The notes beneath the pieces are model-generated. The model ran no database searches, was not told the origin of the DNA, and saw only the letters and a list, made by a program, of their open reading frames with translations. Shown here one piece after another: positions 35,912 through 43,500 of a DNA stretch of 64,000 bases (positions are counted from its first letter, which is position 1; each line of letters opens with the position of its first letter). This DNA is from Acestrorhynchus altus. Lineage: Eukaryota > Chordata > Actinopteri > Characiformes > Acestrorhynchidae. The DNA lies in the NCBI GenBank assembly GCA_034509495.1, contig CM067507.1:17747950-17811949 (forward strand). Direction: 5' to 3'. The position numbers and the translations under genes are program-made.

Positions 35912-38131
35912 CACACACACACACATATATACACACATATATACATACACACACACACCAAGATTTCATCAAGACAAGCCTGACACATGGCTCTATTTGA
36001 ATTTTTTTTAATTACATAAAAACTGAGGACAGTATTTAGTAGAAATCCTGCCAATACCATACAATCTCTGCTCTTTCTAAATGACTATAAGCCCTCAGAC
36101 AACAGCAGTTAAACACACAAACACACACACACACACATTAAACAAGAACTCAGTTACAGCACTTTTCCACCAGACAGTGGAGGGGACATTAGTTCCAACA
36201 CAGCACTAGAGGTAACAGTAAACACAAACAGCAGAAGCAACAATGTGGGAGCTTTGACTACTTTTACTTTTTGCTCAGTGTGTGGTTTTATGTACAGCTG
36301 CCCTCTGAAAGTTGAGGAGTTGAATCATCAGTCTGCCAGCCATCAGCTGATTTCAGTTGATGTCGAGCAGTAGAGTATTTTTTGTTTTGGTAAACAGACA
36401 CAAACTGACAGACATCCACAATGATCACAGGTTAATGAAGAATTATAAATACATTTTAATACTCTGGTGCCTTTTCTTGCCAACAAGAAAATCCACGTGA
36501 CAACTTCCACTGGTGGTTCACCACTGAGGGAAACTAAAGCTGAGAAGCCTATGTGGACGAGGTGCTATGTTAAGCTAAGATGCCACAGATAAAGTCTAAA
36601 GTATGAAGGCATTTTGAATGTATGACGGAGAACCCTAACAATGTTAAGTGTAAATTATCTGTAAGAATTTGCCTTTCATATAACATCAAAACATCAGCCA
36701 TGGTTTAACTATTTACTTTTTGATTTCACATTTAAAAGGTCGCTTTAAATACAAATACATCAGTGTCGTCATTCCATAAATCCATATGGCAGCCCAACAT
36801 TATGTGTCAGCAACCAGAACAGCTTCGTATCTTTGACAGTACTTTTTGATAACACTACATCTATTGTACTCAATTCTGCACTCCATTTACGTGCAGTGCA
36901 GGTCACTCAGCAGTGGAAACGTCAACAAAGTGTGTGATCGTGATTGTGCTACCATGTTGCTGTGCAATCTGTAAGCAGTTTAAATCAGCTCACCTGGTTG
37001 ACTGCATTTGTCTGGTGGTCTCAGGGTCCTCAAACATTTTAACAATGGGCTCTGTCTCAGACTGCAGCTGCTTCAGCTGGGCCACAACTGCAGTCCTCTT
37101 CTCTCTCAGGGCTGAAATATTAGTGAGATAACTGAGTGTCATCCAGCTCAGAATGAGGTGGAATGCCATGTAAGTCATGCAATTTAAAGACAACTCACAG
37201 TTTGGTATATCCTTGTCAGGGTACAAGCTCTTGTACACATCCATGGCGAAGTCCACCATGTTGGTGTCACTGAGAAGATCAAGCTTCCCATGAAGAAGCT
37301 CGGTCTCATTGTAGATCTGTAGAGAAAGAGACAAGCATAATTAGAAAACAGCAGACACACAATGCCACAGACTGGGAGGGGGTCATGCTGTTGTTGGGGG
37401 GGGTCATGGTGTTAAATGGTACAGAAACTAGTGCATCACTTAAGGTGGACTGGGAGCCTGAAAAACCAATGAGAATGAATTAGAAAGCAGCAGAGACACA
37501 ATGCCACACAGTGGGGGGTTTATGGTGTATGTGAAGAGGCTGGAGTAATCTCCAGGCCTCCTTAAATGGTACAGATACTAGTGCATATTTTAAGGTGGAC
37601 TAGAAACCTGGAAACCAATAAGACTTAGATTTCTTGAATTAGAAAGCAGCTTCAGGCGTCTGTAGTGTAATTCTTCTCTCTGCACGGCTCTTTAACGCAT
37701 GGTTGGTGTTGAAGTGTTAGTGGTTTGAGAAGGAGATGAATGCTTGAGCAGTTAGCCTTTAGCATCGACTGTTAACGGACCACAATAACAAAGAGACTCG
37801 TTAGGTCTTCACACAATTACAGGGGCGTTTAGAGCTCTAATACAGTCCAAGAGACCCATGTTTGCTTTAATATCCCTGTTGGAGAGAGTAGGGCTGTAAC
37901 GGTCATCTGAACCGAGCAGCTCGTCAGCGGGTTAGCTTTTAGGCTAAAGCTAACGTCCAGTCCAGACACGTGCTTGGATGAAACTGTCCCGAACCCGCAG
38001 AAATGTCCCGAACCCCCGCTCAGACCCACTGCGGCCCATACCTCTTTAACGGAGAGAAACTCCAACAAGGGGAACACGAGATGTCTGTCCAGGAAATGAG
38101 CGATTCTCGTGGTGAGGTCGTACTCCGCCAT
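7750..38131 (-). CDS. eif3e: eif3e: eukaryotic translation initiation factor 3 subunit E (13 coding exons)
   Basis: The protein is a subunit of the cytoplasmic eIF3 complex, which binds the 40S ribosome, recruits mRNA and scaffolds initiation. It is also known as INT6. The spliced coding sequence is 1338 bases (445 residues), matching the 445 of human EIF3E. Coding exons in transcript order are: 38042-38131, 37199-37316, 36994-37111, 31400-31442, 30582-30686, 22435-22560, 21824-21948, 18830-18956, 17894-17995, 14364-14473, 9797-9899, 9176-9310 and 7750-7785. All introns are GT-AG and frames join without error. The eIF3e N-terminal domain covers roughly residues 5-140 and the PCI domain roughly 222-400. 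The start ATG has G at -3 and +4. One residue is inserted versus human (YPDKDIP for YSDDIP), and the final Tyr of the usual GFY end is missing because TAG follows GGC TTT. Teleosts can keep two copies of this gene; which one this is cannot be told. Confidence 0.97.
8101..8240. promoter_or_regulatory. Candidate noncoding element with clustered homeobox-type motifs
   Basis: Four ATTA/TAAT-type cores (aaattaatgg, cattaattg, caattaatca, atttaataa) occur within about 130 bases of otherwise mixed sequence. This is typical of conserved developmental enhancers, but conservation was not tested. Confidence 0.25.
9093..9150. repeat. GT microsatellite beside eif3e exon 12
   Basis: It has 29 GT units. 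On the eif3e transcript it reads (CA)n and begins 25 bases after the exon 12 donor. Confidence 0.97.
9176..9310 (-). CDS. eif3e: eif3e exon 12
   Basis: It encodes [20 protein letters not shown] and on to [10 protein letters not shown] (45 residues). The donor is GAG/GTTTGA, a poor match to the consensus. If it is not used, translation stops after one more codon (GTT TGA). A 58-base CA repeat on the transcript strand starts 25 bases further on. Confidence 0.93.
9797..9899 (-). CDS. eif3e: eif3e exon 11
   Basis: It encodes [20 protein letters not shown] and on to LDAKIDSKL, the winged-helix end of the PCI domain. The acceptor is GTCTGCAG and the donor CTG/GTAAGA. The split codon before it reads AGC (Ser), where human has Asn. 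Confidence 0.97.
11733..11774. repeat. Poly(A) run
   Basis: There are 42 consecutive A. No retrocopy could be assigned to its 5' side. Confidence 0.95.
13778..13814. repeat. GA microsatellite
   Basis: About 18 uninterrupted AG units. Confidence 0.96.
14281..14350. repeat. GT then AT microsatellite next to eif3e exon 10
   Basis: It has 24 GT units (14281-14328) followed by about 10 AT units (14331-14350), ending 13 bases from the exon 10 donor. The transcript reads AU then CA repeats. Confidence 0.96.
14364..14473 (-). CDS. eif3e: eif3e exon 10
   Basis: It encodes [20 protein letters not shown] and on to RIHQCISI plus two bases. The acceptor is CCGAAG. The donor AG/GTAGGA is followed within about 35 bases by AT and then CA repeats on the transcript strand. 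Confidence 0.96.
14474..17893 (-). other. eif3e: eif3e intron 9
   Basis: It is mostly unique sequence with one short A-rich tract at 16040-16065. The block 16200-16490 looks regulatory (listed separately). No coding exon of another gene was recognised. Confidence 0.8.
16200..16490. promoter_or_regulatory. Candidate conserved noncoding block in eif3e intron 9
   Basis: This is non-repetitive, compositionally balanced sequence with motifs such as aggtaattagcacacctg and gctgctaattagtcagg. Two TAATTAG-type homeobox cores lie about 120 bases apart, with an E-box-like cacctg between them. The role is inferred. Confidence 0.25.
17894..17995 (-). CDS. eif3e: eif3e exon 9
   Basis: It encodes [20 protein letters not shown] and on to LRECES (34 residues). 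The acceptor is TTTTTAAG and the donor TCG/GTAAGT. The PCI domain continues. Confidence 0.96.
17996..18829 (-). other. eif3e: eif3e intron 8
   Basis: Nothing recognisable apart from a G-rich run at 18710-18740 on the plus strand. Confidence 0.85.
18830..18956 (-). CDS. eif3e: eif3e exon 8
   Basis: It encodes [20 protein letters not shown] through KVIQQ. The acceptor is TTTTTCAG and the donor CAG/GTACTA. It lies inside the PCI domain and has no visible amino-acid change from human. Confidence 0.97.
18957..21823 (-). other. eif3e: eif3e intron 7
   Basis: It contains a CTC trinucleotide tract near 19450-19472 and a long unique block at 19480-20060 listed as a candidate regulatory element. No coding sequence or transposon was recognised in the remainder. 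Confidence 0.8.
19480..20060. promoter_or_regulatory. Candidate conserved noncoding block in eif3e intron 7
   Basis: About 580 bases of complex, GC-balanced, repeat-free sequence. It includes ggtttaattagttgaaacaa near 19598, an AP-1-like atgagtcatgat at about 19828 and several CpGs that have not decayed. It has no open reading frame. This texture is typical of vertebrate enhancers, but conservation could not be tested. Confidence 0.28.
21824..21948 (-). CDS. eif3e: eif3e exon 7
   Basis: It encodes [18 protein letters not shown] and on to [10 protein letters not shown] plus two bases. The acceptor is CTCATTAG and the donor CA/GTAAGC. It is the start of the PCI domain. Confidence 0.96.
21949..22434 (-). 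other. eif3e: eif3e intron 6
   Basis: A short intron with purine-rich stretches (22240-22320) and a small GGT tract (22331-22347). Confidence 0.85.
22435..22560 (-). CDS. eif3e: eif3e exon 6
   Basis: It encodes 42 residues from [20 protein letters not shown] to RLRETIDNN, in phase 0 at both ends. The donor is AAT/GTAATG. It leads into the helical part before the PCI domain. Confidence 0.97.
23573..24010. mobile_element. MITE-like DNA element with gggctgggcaata-type ends
   Basis: The left end reads agggctgggcaatatata. The right end is tatcacccagtctt, whose reverse complement is aagactgggtgata, so the two ends form an imperfect terminal inverted repeat about 430 bases apart. The interior has no open frame. 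Elements with gggctgggc(a/g)ata ends are abundant in fish genomes; the superfamily is not assigned here. Confidence 0.6.
29008..29056. repeat. AC microsatellite
   Basis: An AC run (29008-29038), a short atgcacg interruption and a second CA run to 29056. Confidence 0.95.
29455..29486. repeat. GT then AT microsatellite
   Basis: About 11 GT units followed by about 5 AT units. Confidence 0.92.
30275..30420. repeat. Degenerate palindromic dispersed element
   Basis: The left part (acctcaaacccagtcctggc) and the right part (tgtttgagaaacacc) resemble the ends of short fish elements built around a 'cctggtcctgg' palindrome, like the better copy at 55093-55275. It is highly decayed. Confidence 0.4.
30582..30686 (-). 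CDS. eif3e: eif3e exon 5
   Basis: It encodes 35 residues from [16 protein letters not shown] to YLYFFRVL, in phase 0 at both ends. The acceptor is TTCCCAG and the donor CTG/GTAGGT. It is near-identical to human. Confidence 0.97.
30687..31399 (-). other. eif3e: eif3e intron 4
   Basis: No repeat family or gene recognised. Confidence 0.85.
31400..31442 (-). CDS. eif3e: eif3e exon 4 (43-base micro-exon)
   Basis: It encodes [14 protein letters not shown]. The acceptor CTGTTCCAG is preceded on the transcript by a run of 22 U (31453-31474 read on the minus strand), an unusually strong pyrimidine tract. The donor is GGT/GTAAGT. Confidence 0.95.
31453..31474. repeat. A22 run forming the exon 4 polypyrimidine tract
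   Basis: There are 22 A on the plus strand, so U22 on the eif3e transcript, immediately before the CCTGTTCCAG acceptor of the 43-base exon 4. Confidence 0.95.
31579..31758. repeat. Cluster of A runs and an AT microsatellite
   Basis: A24 at 31579-31602, an AT microsatellite at 31695-31730 and A25 at 31734-31758. Confidence 0.95.
32169..32219. repeat. TG microsatellite
   Basis: About 25 TG units. Confidence 0.96.
32680..32890. promoter_or_regulatory. Candidate conserved noncoding block in eif3e intron 3
   Basis: Unique sequence with two homeobox-type cores close together (cgttaattagga and gcttaattaaaa, about 40 bases apart), followed by about 130 bases of complex sequence. The role is inferred. 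Confidence 0.25.
33337..33356. repeat. Short AT microsatellite
   Basis: About 10 TA units. Confidence 0.9.
34770..35000 (+). pseudogene. Tc1-like transposase N-terminal (helix-turn-helix) relic
   Basis: After one frame change the plus strand reads [20 protein letters not shown], then PL and stops. This resembles the second helix-turn-helix of Tc1-family transposases (VSARTVRRRLHEAGL...RP). The part before it ([15 protein letters not shown]) fits the preceding helix. Stops and frameshifts make it inactive. Confidence 0.6.
35696..35722. repeat. AT microsatellite
   Basis: About 13 AT units. Confidence 0.94.
35849..35957. repeat. Long AT then AC microsatellite
   Basis: About 30 TA units (35849-35909) followed by AC runs broken by tatata (35911-35957). 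Confidence 0.96.
36113..36137. repeat. AC microsatellite
   Basis: About 11 AC units, starting after one interrupting A. Confidence 0.9.
36994..37111 (-). CDS. eif3e: eif3e exon 3
   Basis: It reads [20 protein letters not shown] and on to [13 protein letters not shown]. The acceptor is ATTTCAG and the donor AG/GTGAGC. It completes most of the N-terminal eIF3e domain. Confidence 0.96.
37199..37316 (-). CDS. eif3e: eif3e exon 2
   Basis: It reads [20 protein letters not shown] and ends at DKDIPN plus one base. The acceptor is CTCTACAG and the donor T/GTGAGT. It carries the one-residue insertion relative to human. Intron 2, which follows, is only 87 bp. Confidence 0.96.
37317..38041 (-). other. 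eif3e: eif3e intron 1
   Basis: A short first intron. Its 3' half contains a local tandem duplication (37341-37655). The 5' half near exon 1 is moderately CpG-containing and consistent with promoter-proximal sequence. Confidence 0.85.
37341..37655. repeat. Local tandem duplication in eif3e intron 1
   Basis: The segment starting ttagaaa(a/g)cagcag at 37341 recurs at 37480, and its first bases recur at 37639. Shared blocks include acacaatgccaca, aaatggtacaga.actagtgc and taaggtggact. The periods are about 139 and 159 bases, and the copies have diverged noticeably. Confidence 0.85.
38042..38131 (-). CDS. eif3e: eif3e exon 1 (residues 1-30)
   Basis: It encodes [20 protein letters not shown] and ends at SVKE. 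It is almost identical to the human N-terminus, a region reported to carry a nuclear export signal in the human protein. The donor is GAG/GTATGG and the phase is 0. Confidence 0.97.
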
Positions 38132-38290
38132 GACGGGAAAGATCCGCTTCAGCTCCTCAGACCGACACCTCCTCACCTCCTCAGATCTTCAGATCCTCAC
38201 CAGTGTTCTCACCTCTTCAGCTTTACTAGGACCTGCTCTCCCCCAAACGACCACATTCTTTATAGGAACAGATCTTGTTATTGTTATAGT
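38132..38290 (-). promoter_or_regulatory. eif3e: eif3e 5' UTR and promoter region
   Basis: This is the sequence just upstream of the start codon. A TATAAAG-like box on the minus strand lies at 38258-38264, about 130 bases before the ATG. Just before the ATG is a short pyrimidine stretch, CTTTCCCGTC. EIF3E is known as a TOP-type mRNA in mammals, but the transcription start cannot be placed here. Confidence 0.4.
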
Positions 38291-38369
38291 AGTCTTCATT
38301 TGTGATGTAAACGTTTAAGAGTGGAAATATTTGTGTGAATTTCACCATCCCCTAATCTAAAACTGCAGG

Positions 38370-38700
38370 TCAGAAATCTTGTTGGAAATTGATCGTCCGG
38401 AATTAAATTAAATTAAATTAAATTAAATTAAATTAAATTAAATTAAAATTGTTTATTTATTTATTTATGTATGCATCAGAATTATCCTTTCTCGTGACTT
38501 TTATTTGGGTTTTTAAATTGATGTCCGGTGTGTTTGTTTATTTATTTATGCATCAGAATGATCTCTTCTCGTGACTTTTGTTTTGGCTGTTAAATTGATT
38601 ATTCGGAGTGTTATTTATTTATTTATTTATTTATTTATGCATCAGAATTATCCCTTCTCATGATTTTTATTTTGGCTTTTAAAATTATCATCCAGAGTGG

Positions 38701-38742
<42 letters not shown>

Positions 38743-38790
38743 CATTACATCCGTCCTTTCTCATGACTTTTATTTTGACATTTGAACACT
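38370..38790. repeat. Tandem repeat of about 90 bp with embedded microsatellites
   Basis: A unit containing catcagaattatcctttctc, tgacttttattttggc and ttaaattgat..tccggagtgt is repeated three to four times with divergence. Each copy carries a different simple repeat in the same slot: AATTA (38399-38449), TTTA (twice) and TG (38704-38740). It begins about 240 bases upstream of the eif3e start codon. Confidence 0.85.
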
Positions 38791-39259
38791 GTGTGAACAA
38801 GAAAGAGTGCAAACAGCCCCTTTCATCTCATTTTCCTCTATAACTCAATATCTGGAATTCAGATGGAAACAAGTGAATTTTAGCTGTTTGAACTTGCTGA
38901 TAATTTAATCATGCAATGGTTAGTTTAATCAAACAACTGATCACATGTGTTTCAATTTGGCTGGAATACAAATCTGCAGACACAAGGCCCTTTGTGGATC
39001 TGGTTTGACACGTATGCTGTAGGTTTTTCTGACCCAGAATTATGAAACCTAGAAAACAGTATGCAACTGCCCAAAGCCTGGATCTCAGGATCTATGAGTT
39101 AATAGAGTTCATTACAAAATACATCACAGTATTACAAGTAAATAGTTAAATCAAGTCAGCCCAATAAAACTCCTCTGGTCAACTACTTAAACATACATAC
39201 AGGGACACTGGACCCCTAAACGTCTAATACACAGGTATACTGAAGAAATGTTAGTTTAC

Positions 39260-39770
39260 TGGTGGACATAATATTAACAGTAGATTTCTACATAGTAGGC
39301 GGGCAGCTAGTCCATGGCAGGGTGGGAACTAGTCCAGGTCCAGTAGCCAGAAGGTGGGAAGCCAATGTGAAGTTGTTGCTGGGGAGCTCGGGGTCCTTCT
39401 CAGATGGGGCAGAGGAGCTCAAGGTTAGCATTTCATCAGCTCAGGCTGGTGGGTTATCATTAACTTGGAAACGCTACAAAGATGTCATTAGTTTGATGTT
39501 TAGATTAATAGAGAATAGAGAATGTAAATATAACTAAAGTGTGGCGAGTGACTCTGGCAGATCTGACTATAACAGCCTAACTAAGGAGATAACCAGAAGG
39601 TAACATAAGCATGGGAGCATACTCATTGGTGTCCAATTGCTCCACCATCACAAACCTGAGTGATTGCGAGAAGGAGTCAGATGGCAGCACCAACATCCCA
39701 GTTTACCATAAATCTCTATGTCCATGAACCCCTGGATCTGCAGCCTGTAACTAAGCTAAGACATCCATTA
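39260..39770 (-). repeat. Probable 3' part of a LINE relic
   Basis: This sequence follows on from the reverse-transcriptase relic at 39770-40240 on the same strand. It may be the LINE 3' tail and untranslated region. The assignment rests on position. Confidence 0.35.
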
Positions 39771-40240
39771 GCTTATGCTACACTGAACAGGTAGGTTTTG
39801 AGCCTTCTGAATTCTGGAACTAGTAGAAAACCAGAACCCTGTGATCTCAGTGAGGGTAATGGCTCATAAAGATAGATTAGATCTTGCAAATATTCAGGAG
39901 CAACCCCCATGTAGGGCATTATATGTAAGTGAATAATAATTTTGACAATAGTGCATTGTAATAATCTAAACTTAAAGTGATAAAAACATGCATTAGTTTT
40001 TCAGCATCATGCAAGACAGGGCATTTCTTAATTTGGAAATATTATGAAGATGAAGAAAAGCTGTCCTAGCAATATTACCAATGTGATATGACACATGAGT
40101 TATGACACCAAGATTTTTTGCTACTGAGCCAGTTACAAATGAGAAATCAGACAGATTTAGCATTAAATCTGGTATTTTAGGACCCAAAAGAGAGACCTCC
40201 ATTTTGTTACCACTTAGAAGGAAATCAAACCTGATTTTAA
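39770..40240 (-). pseudogene. LINE reverse-transcriptase C-terminal relic
   Basis: The minus strand reads in pieces KMEVSLLGPK, AKNLGVI, ARTAFLHLHNISKLRNALS, DAEKLMHVFIT, LDYYNALLS, APEYLQDLI, LRSQGSGFLLVP and RRLKTYLFS. In order, these are the conserved blocks after the catalytic site of fish non-LTR (L2/Rex-type) reverse transcriptases. Frameshifts, stops and an internal deletion before RRLKTYLFS make it dead. The homology stops at about 40240, where the palindrome begins. Confidence 0.88.
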
Positions 40241-40245
40241 TTATG

Positions 40246-40460
40246 TTCATTTATATTTATTGTAATTAAGATCCTTGAGGAACTTTTGGAAGTTCCTCAA
40301 TTTGAGAGGAACCTCTTATGGTGCTTCTAGGAACCTTCAAGTATTCCTTGTCCTTTCAAGATTCCTTGAAGGTTCCTAGAAGCACCATAAGAGGTTCCTC
40401 TCAAATTGAGGACCTTCCAAAAGTTCCTCAAGGATCTTAATTACAATAAATATAAATGAA
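40246..40460. repeat. Near-perfect palindrome with 96-bp arms and a 23-base loop
   Basis: The left arm 40246-40341 and right arm 40365-40460 are reverse complements with one mismatch (ggaagttcctc against ggaaggtcctc). The arms include both the gttcctc/gaggaac-type element and the AT-rich flank tttatatttattgtaatt, so the flank was duplicated with the element. Transcribed or single-stranded, it would fold into a long hairpin. Confidence 0.95.
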
Positions 40461-40600
40461 GTTCCTCAATTTTGAGAGGAACCTCTTATTTGAGAGGAAC
40501 CTCTTATTTGAGAGGAACCTCTTATGGTGCTTCTAGGAACCTTCAAGTATTCCTTGTCCTTTCAAGATTCCTTGAAGCAAGAGGTTCCTCCATAGTTGCA
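40461..40600. repeat. Third element copy with an 18-bp triplication
   Basis: A direct copy of the left arm and loop of the neighbouring palindrome. Inside it tttgagaggaacctctta occurs three times without change (40471-40488, 40489-40506, 40507-40524). Then 40525-40577 repeats 40319-40371 exactly by eye. Confidence 0.92.
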
Positions 40601-41129
40601 AAAGTCCATTAAGGATCCTGTACTTTTAACAGTTTATGAAAAACACATCGCTGTAGAAAACACTCACTGCTAAGTGTTTTGTGTAGCTCTGCCCCTTCTA
40701 TCAGAAATAATTAAGTATTTCAAGTAAAAATTTTATCAAATGTCTTAAGAATTTGTACATAGTAACACTTTCACTACACCTCTACCATATTTAGCAGTTA
40801 CATTTTGGCATTACATTTAGTTTCATTACATTTCAAATTCTATTATTGTGTTAATTTCATTAACTGGTAACAAATTCTATTTTTCAGTGTAAGTTTTAAA
40901 GTAACTTAAAAATAGTAATAAATACAAGCTCTGAATTTTATTTCAGTTTATCAAGAAGAATAAAGCAAATCAATCTCTAGTTTCTATACTGATAGAAGTT
41001 CCACTGCAAATTAATGCAAAGCACAAAAGGGGTTTTATATATACAGTACAGACACAGTGTTCTCTGGAAACCTTTTTAAGGAGTTAAGAAAAACATCCCT
41101 CCAACCATTATCTACCAATATGAACAGTC

Positions 41130-41280
41130 CTTTAACTCTTACAACTGAGCAGTTACATGCTGTTATTCTAAGCTTCATATCCCAGGAGCAGAGTAACTTC
41201 AGGTTGTTTTTATTTGGACCTCTGAAGAACATATTATTATAAATATCCTTGTCAATCTAATCAATACAAATAACTCATCA
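41130..41280. repeat. Unclassified dispersed element, copy 1
   Basis: The segment gcagttacatgctgtt.ttctaagcttcatat at about 41149 recurs at about 53721. A second segment, ccttgtcaatctaatc...ataactcatcaaaa, recurs near 42970 and 54090. The family is not recognised. Confidence 0.55.
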
Positions 41281-42460
41281 AAATCCTTTTTTGATTTTTT
41301 TTCAGCTTAAAAACTCTGTAGATGATCAATTACCAACAGGACTTCTGAGACAAAAAATGTTTTTTTTGGTCCTTATATGCAAAAAATGCTAGTAATTATT
41401 TTATCAATACATCACATTAAATATGGTACTGAATATGTGTGACTGTGAATACTTGGCAAATAAAAGTACATCAAACTACAAACATATTCCACTGAACTGG
41501 CCTAGAGTTCAAAAGGTTAACCAGTCAAAGAATTATTCAAGCATCCAAAACATCATTTGATGTGCTATTGTGTTATAGCTCAATATATGACCACTACCTT
41601 CACTAAACAACACTTGAAACCTTGACCCCCCTTTTTAAGAGTGAAATATTATAGTAATATTATATTAACTATATATATATACCTATGATGTGTCTGTGTA
41701 TTATGCTTCTGAGTAAGCGATAGAGAGAAAAGAAATTACACCACAAATGTTCAGTCATTATTGCTGCAGCTGTCCCACAAAGATGTGCATGTGTTGGCCA
41801 TACTCTGCATTGAAGAGCCAATATCAGCTACTAAATGGTCCATCTCTAATAGGTTCCACTTGTGCCATGTTTGCTTGACAACCACATGGCACATCGTAGA
41901 TACCAAAACAATTTCCCTCCTGTTACACTGAACTCAATTTCTAACATCTACCTTCAGGTAGAAATGAGTCATAAACACATAGTAGCCACCATGGCCAATT
42001 CTGTTTTACTGGGTGCTTTTGACACAGCCAGTCCTGGCTAAGAGACATGGCTCCTAAAACTCAGGAGAGAGAAGAAAAAAGTCCAAATCAAGTCCTCTTT
42101 GTCTCAGGAGAGTTTAGTGAACATGTGTTTTGGCAAGCCAGTTAAGATTTGTGTAAATGTTTTTGCTCTGTTAGTTTTGGTACATCGACTGCTTCTTTTG
42201 GATTTCTGTAGCCTTCTGATAATCAGTGCTGTGTCCTGTTGATTTTAATTAGAGTATGAACTGACCTTTCCTTCGCCTTTCCTCATATAAATATGACATT
42301 TTGATGGTTAAAAAGGTCTCAGACTATCAAATTTGAATGTTTACATTTAAGAAAATGACGTCTGCATTTGTCTCAAGAGAACCATCTTACATCAAAATAC
42401 ATTTTCATAAAAACGTTTTGTAGAAGAACATTTTCCATTATAATGTTTCCCATTTTAATG

Positions 42461-42489
42461 TTTTTTTTTTTTTTTTTTTTTTTTTTTTT
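42461..42489. repeat. Poly(T) run
   Basis: 29 consecutive T, followed by cag. Confidence 0.95.
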
Positions 42490-42499
42490 CAGAGAAACC

Positions 42500-43100
42500 T
42501 ACAGATCTGATGAACATACTATAACAAACTACAACTACCTTACTTACCCTATCTAATCACTGTGGTCTCATTACTGTATGAGGAATTATTAGCATGTAAT
42601 CAACCATCTGAAACAGCTACAATTCTTGTTTTCTTTAAATGCCAAAGGATCCTTCTAGTGCATGTTTACTGCTCTGAATATGTACACATGCTCAACCTGC
42701 ATGCAGACTCTGACTGATCATTGAAGGTGGTGGGGCTAATGACATCACTGACCCAGATATTGAGATATAGAGGAAAATGAGATGGAAGAGGTTGTTTAAT
42801 CTTTTTCTTTGCTCATTATTCTCCCTGCACCAATCCTCCAGGTGTTCTACCTCCTGTCTGTAGCTGACATCATGGTTTGGGATGCATCCAACCATTGCTG
42901 TGTCACCTGCAAACTTTACAATGTGTCAGTTTGGATGGGCAGGTGAGCAGTCATATGTGAGCAGTGTAAACAATCTGATTATTACAAATAACTCATCAAA
43001 AGCATTTTCATCATCAAAACACTCTGATCTATTTCCAACAGAATTTTGGATTTATAGAGATTTTACTCCTTATAGGCAAAAAAGAACAGCAAAAATGTAG
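42500..43100. repeat. Unclassified dispersed element, copy 2
   Basis: The part 42505-42720 (ctaccttacttaccctatc, ggatccttctagtgcat, tttactgctct, cctgcatgcagactc) aligns with 53805-54010, and 42965-43010 aligns with 41270 and 54110. It is interrupted by the LINE-type relic at 42700-42950, which suggests the latter is part of it or inserted in it. Confidence 0.6.
42700..42950 (-). pseudogene. LINE reverse-transcriptase relic (degenerate FADD region)
   Basis: The minus strand reads HIVKFAGDTAMVGCIPNHDV, then SYRQEVEHLEDWCRENNE. This matches the catalytic FADDT region and the following helix of non-LTR reverse transcriptases (KFADDT..VG.......YR.EV..L..WC..NN). The catalytic Asp pair is broken (FAGDT for FADDT) and the frame ends shortly after. 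Confidence 0.85.
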
Positions 43101-43319
43101 GCAATATTCCATTTTTGAGATATCTAAATATCTAGATATCTAATTCCTGTTCATTTTTACATCTCAAATGAAGACAAATTTGAGTAATGTATAATCTACT
43201 GAAAATAACAAAATCCAGCATGTTTCCTATAATTACTTTTTTATTTTTTTGGTTTCTTATTTTTTTATAAAGTGAAAAAAAAACAAAGAAAATTACAACC
43301 ACACACTAAGACGATTAAG

Positions 43320-43500
43320 TACAGATTTGTACTTAAAAGAGTACAAAGCTTGTTTCTGGGGCTGTACCTTAATAAGGTACAATAATATACCATTCGTTGA
43401 AAATTGAATATTGTACCTTTGATGCGTTTATGGAAGATATACCTCTGATTTCAAAACAGTACCTATGTTGTACCTCTGTTTGTAAGTGTGCATGCTTATT
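43320..43500. repeat. Short element built of 'gtacctt/aaggtac' repeats
   Basis: Repeated tgtacctt, aaggtaca and agtacaaa motifs in both orientations (43326-43480) resemble small palindromic fish elements. No clean ends are seen. Confidence 0.45.

Larger units (their letters stand above)
31443..36993 (-). other. eif3e: eif3e intron 3
   Basis: A 5.5-kb intron rich in simple sequence: A runs (31453-31474, 31579-31602, 31734-31758), AT tracts and a TG tract. It also holds a Tc1-like relic (34770-35000) and a candidate regulatory block (32680-32890). No coding exon was recognised elsewhere. Confidence 0.8.

Noticed and set aside
38003..38318. Frames of 69 and 100 codons antisense to eif3e exon 1
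   Set aside because: They are shadows of the conserved exon and of its CT-rich 5' UTR on the other strand.
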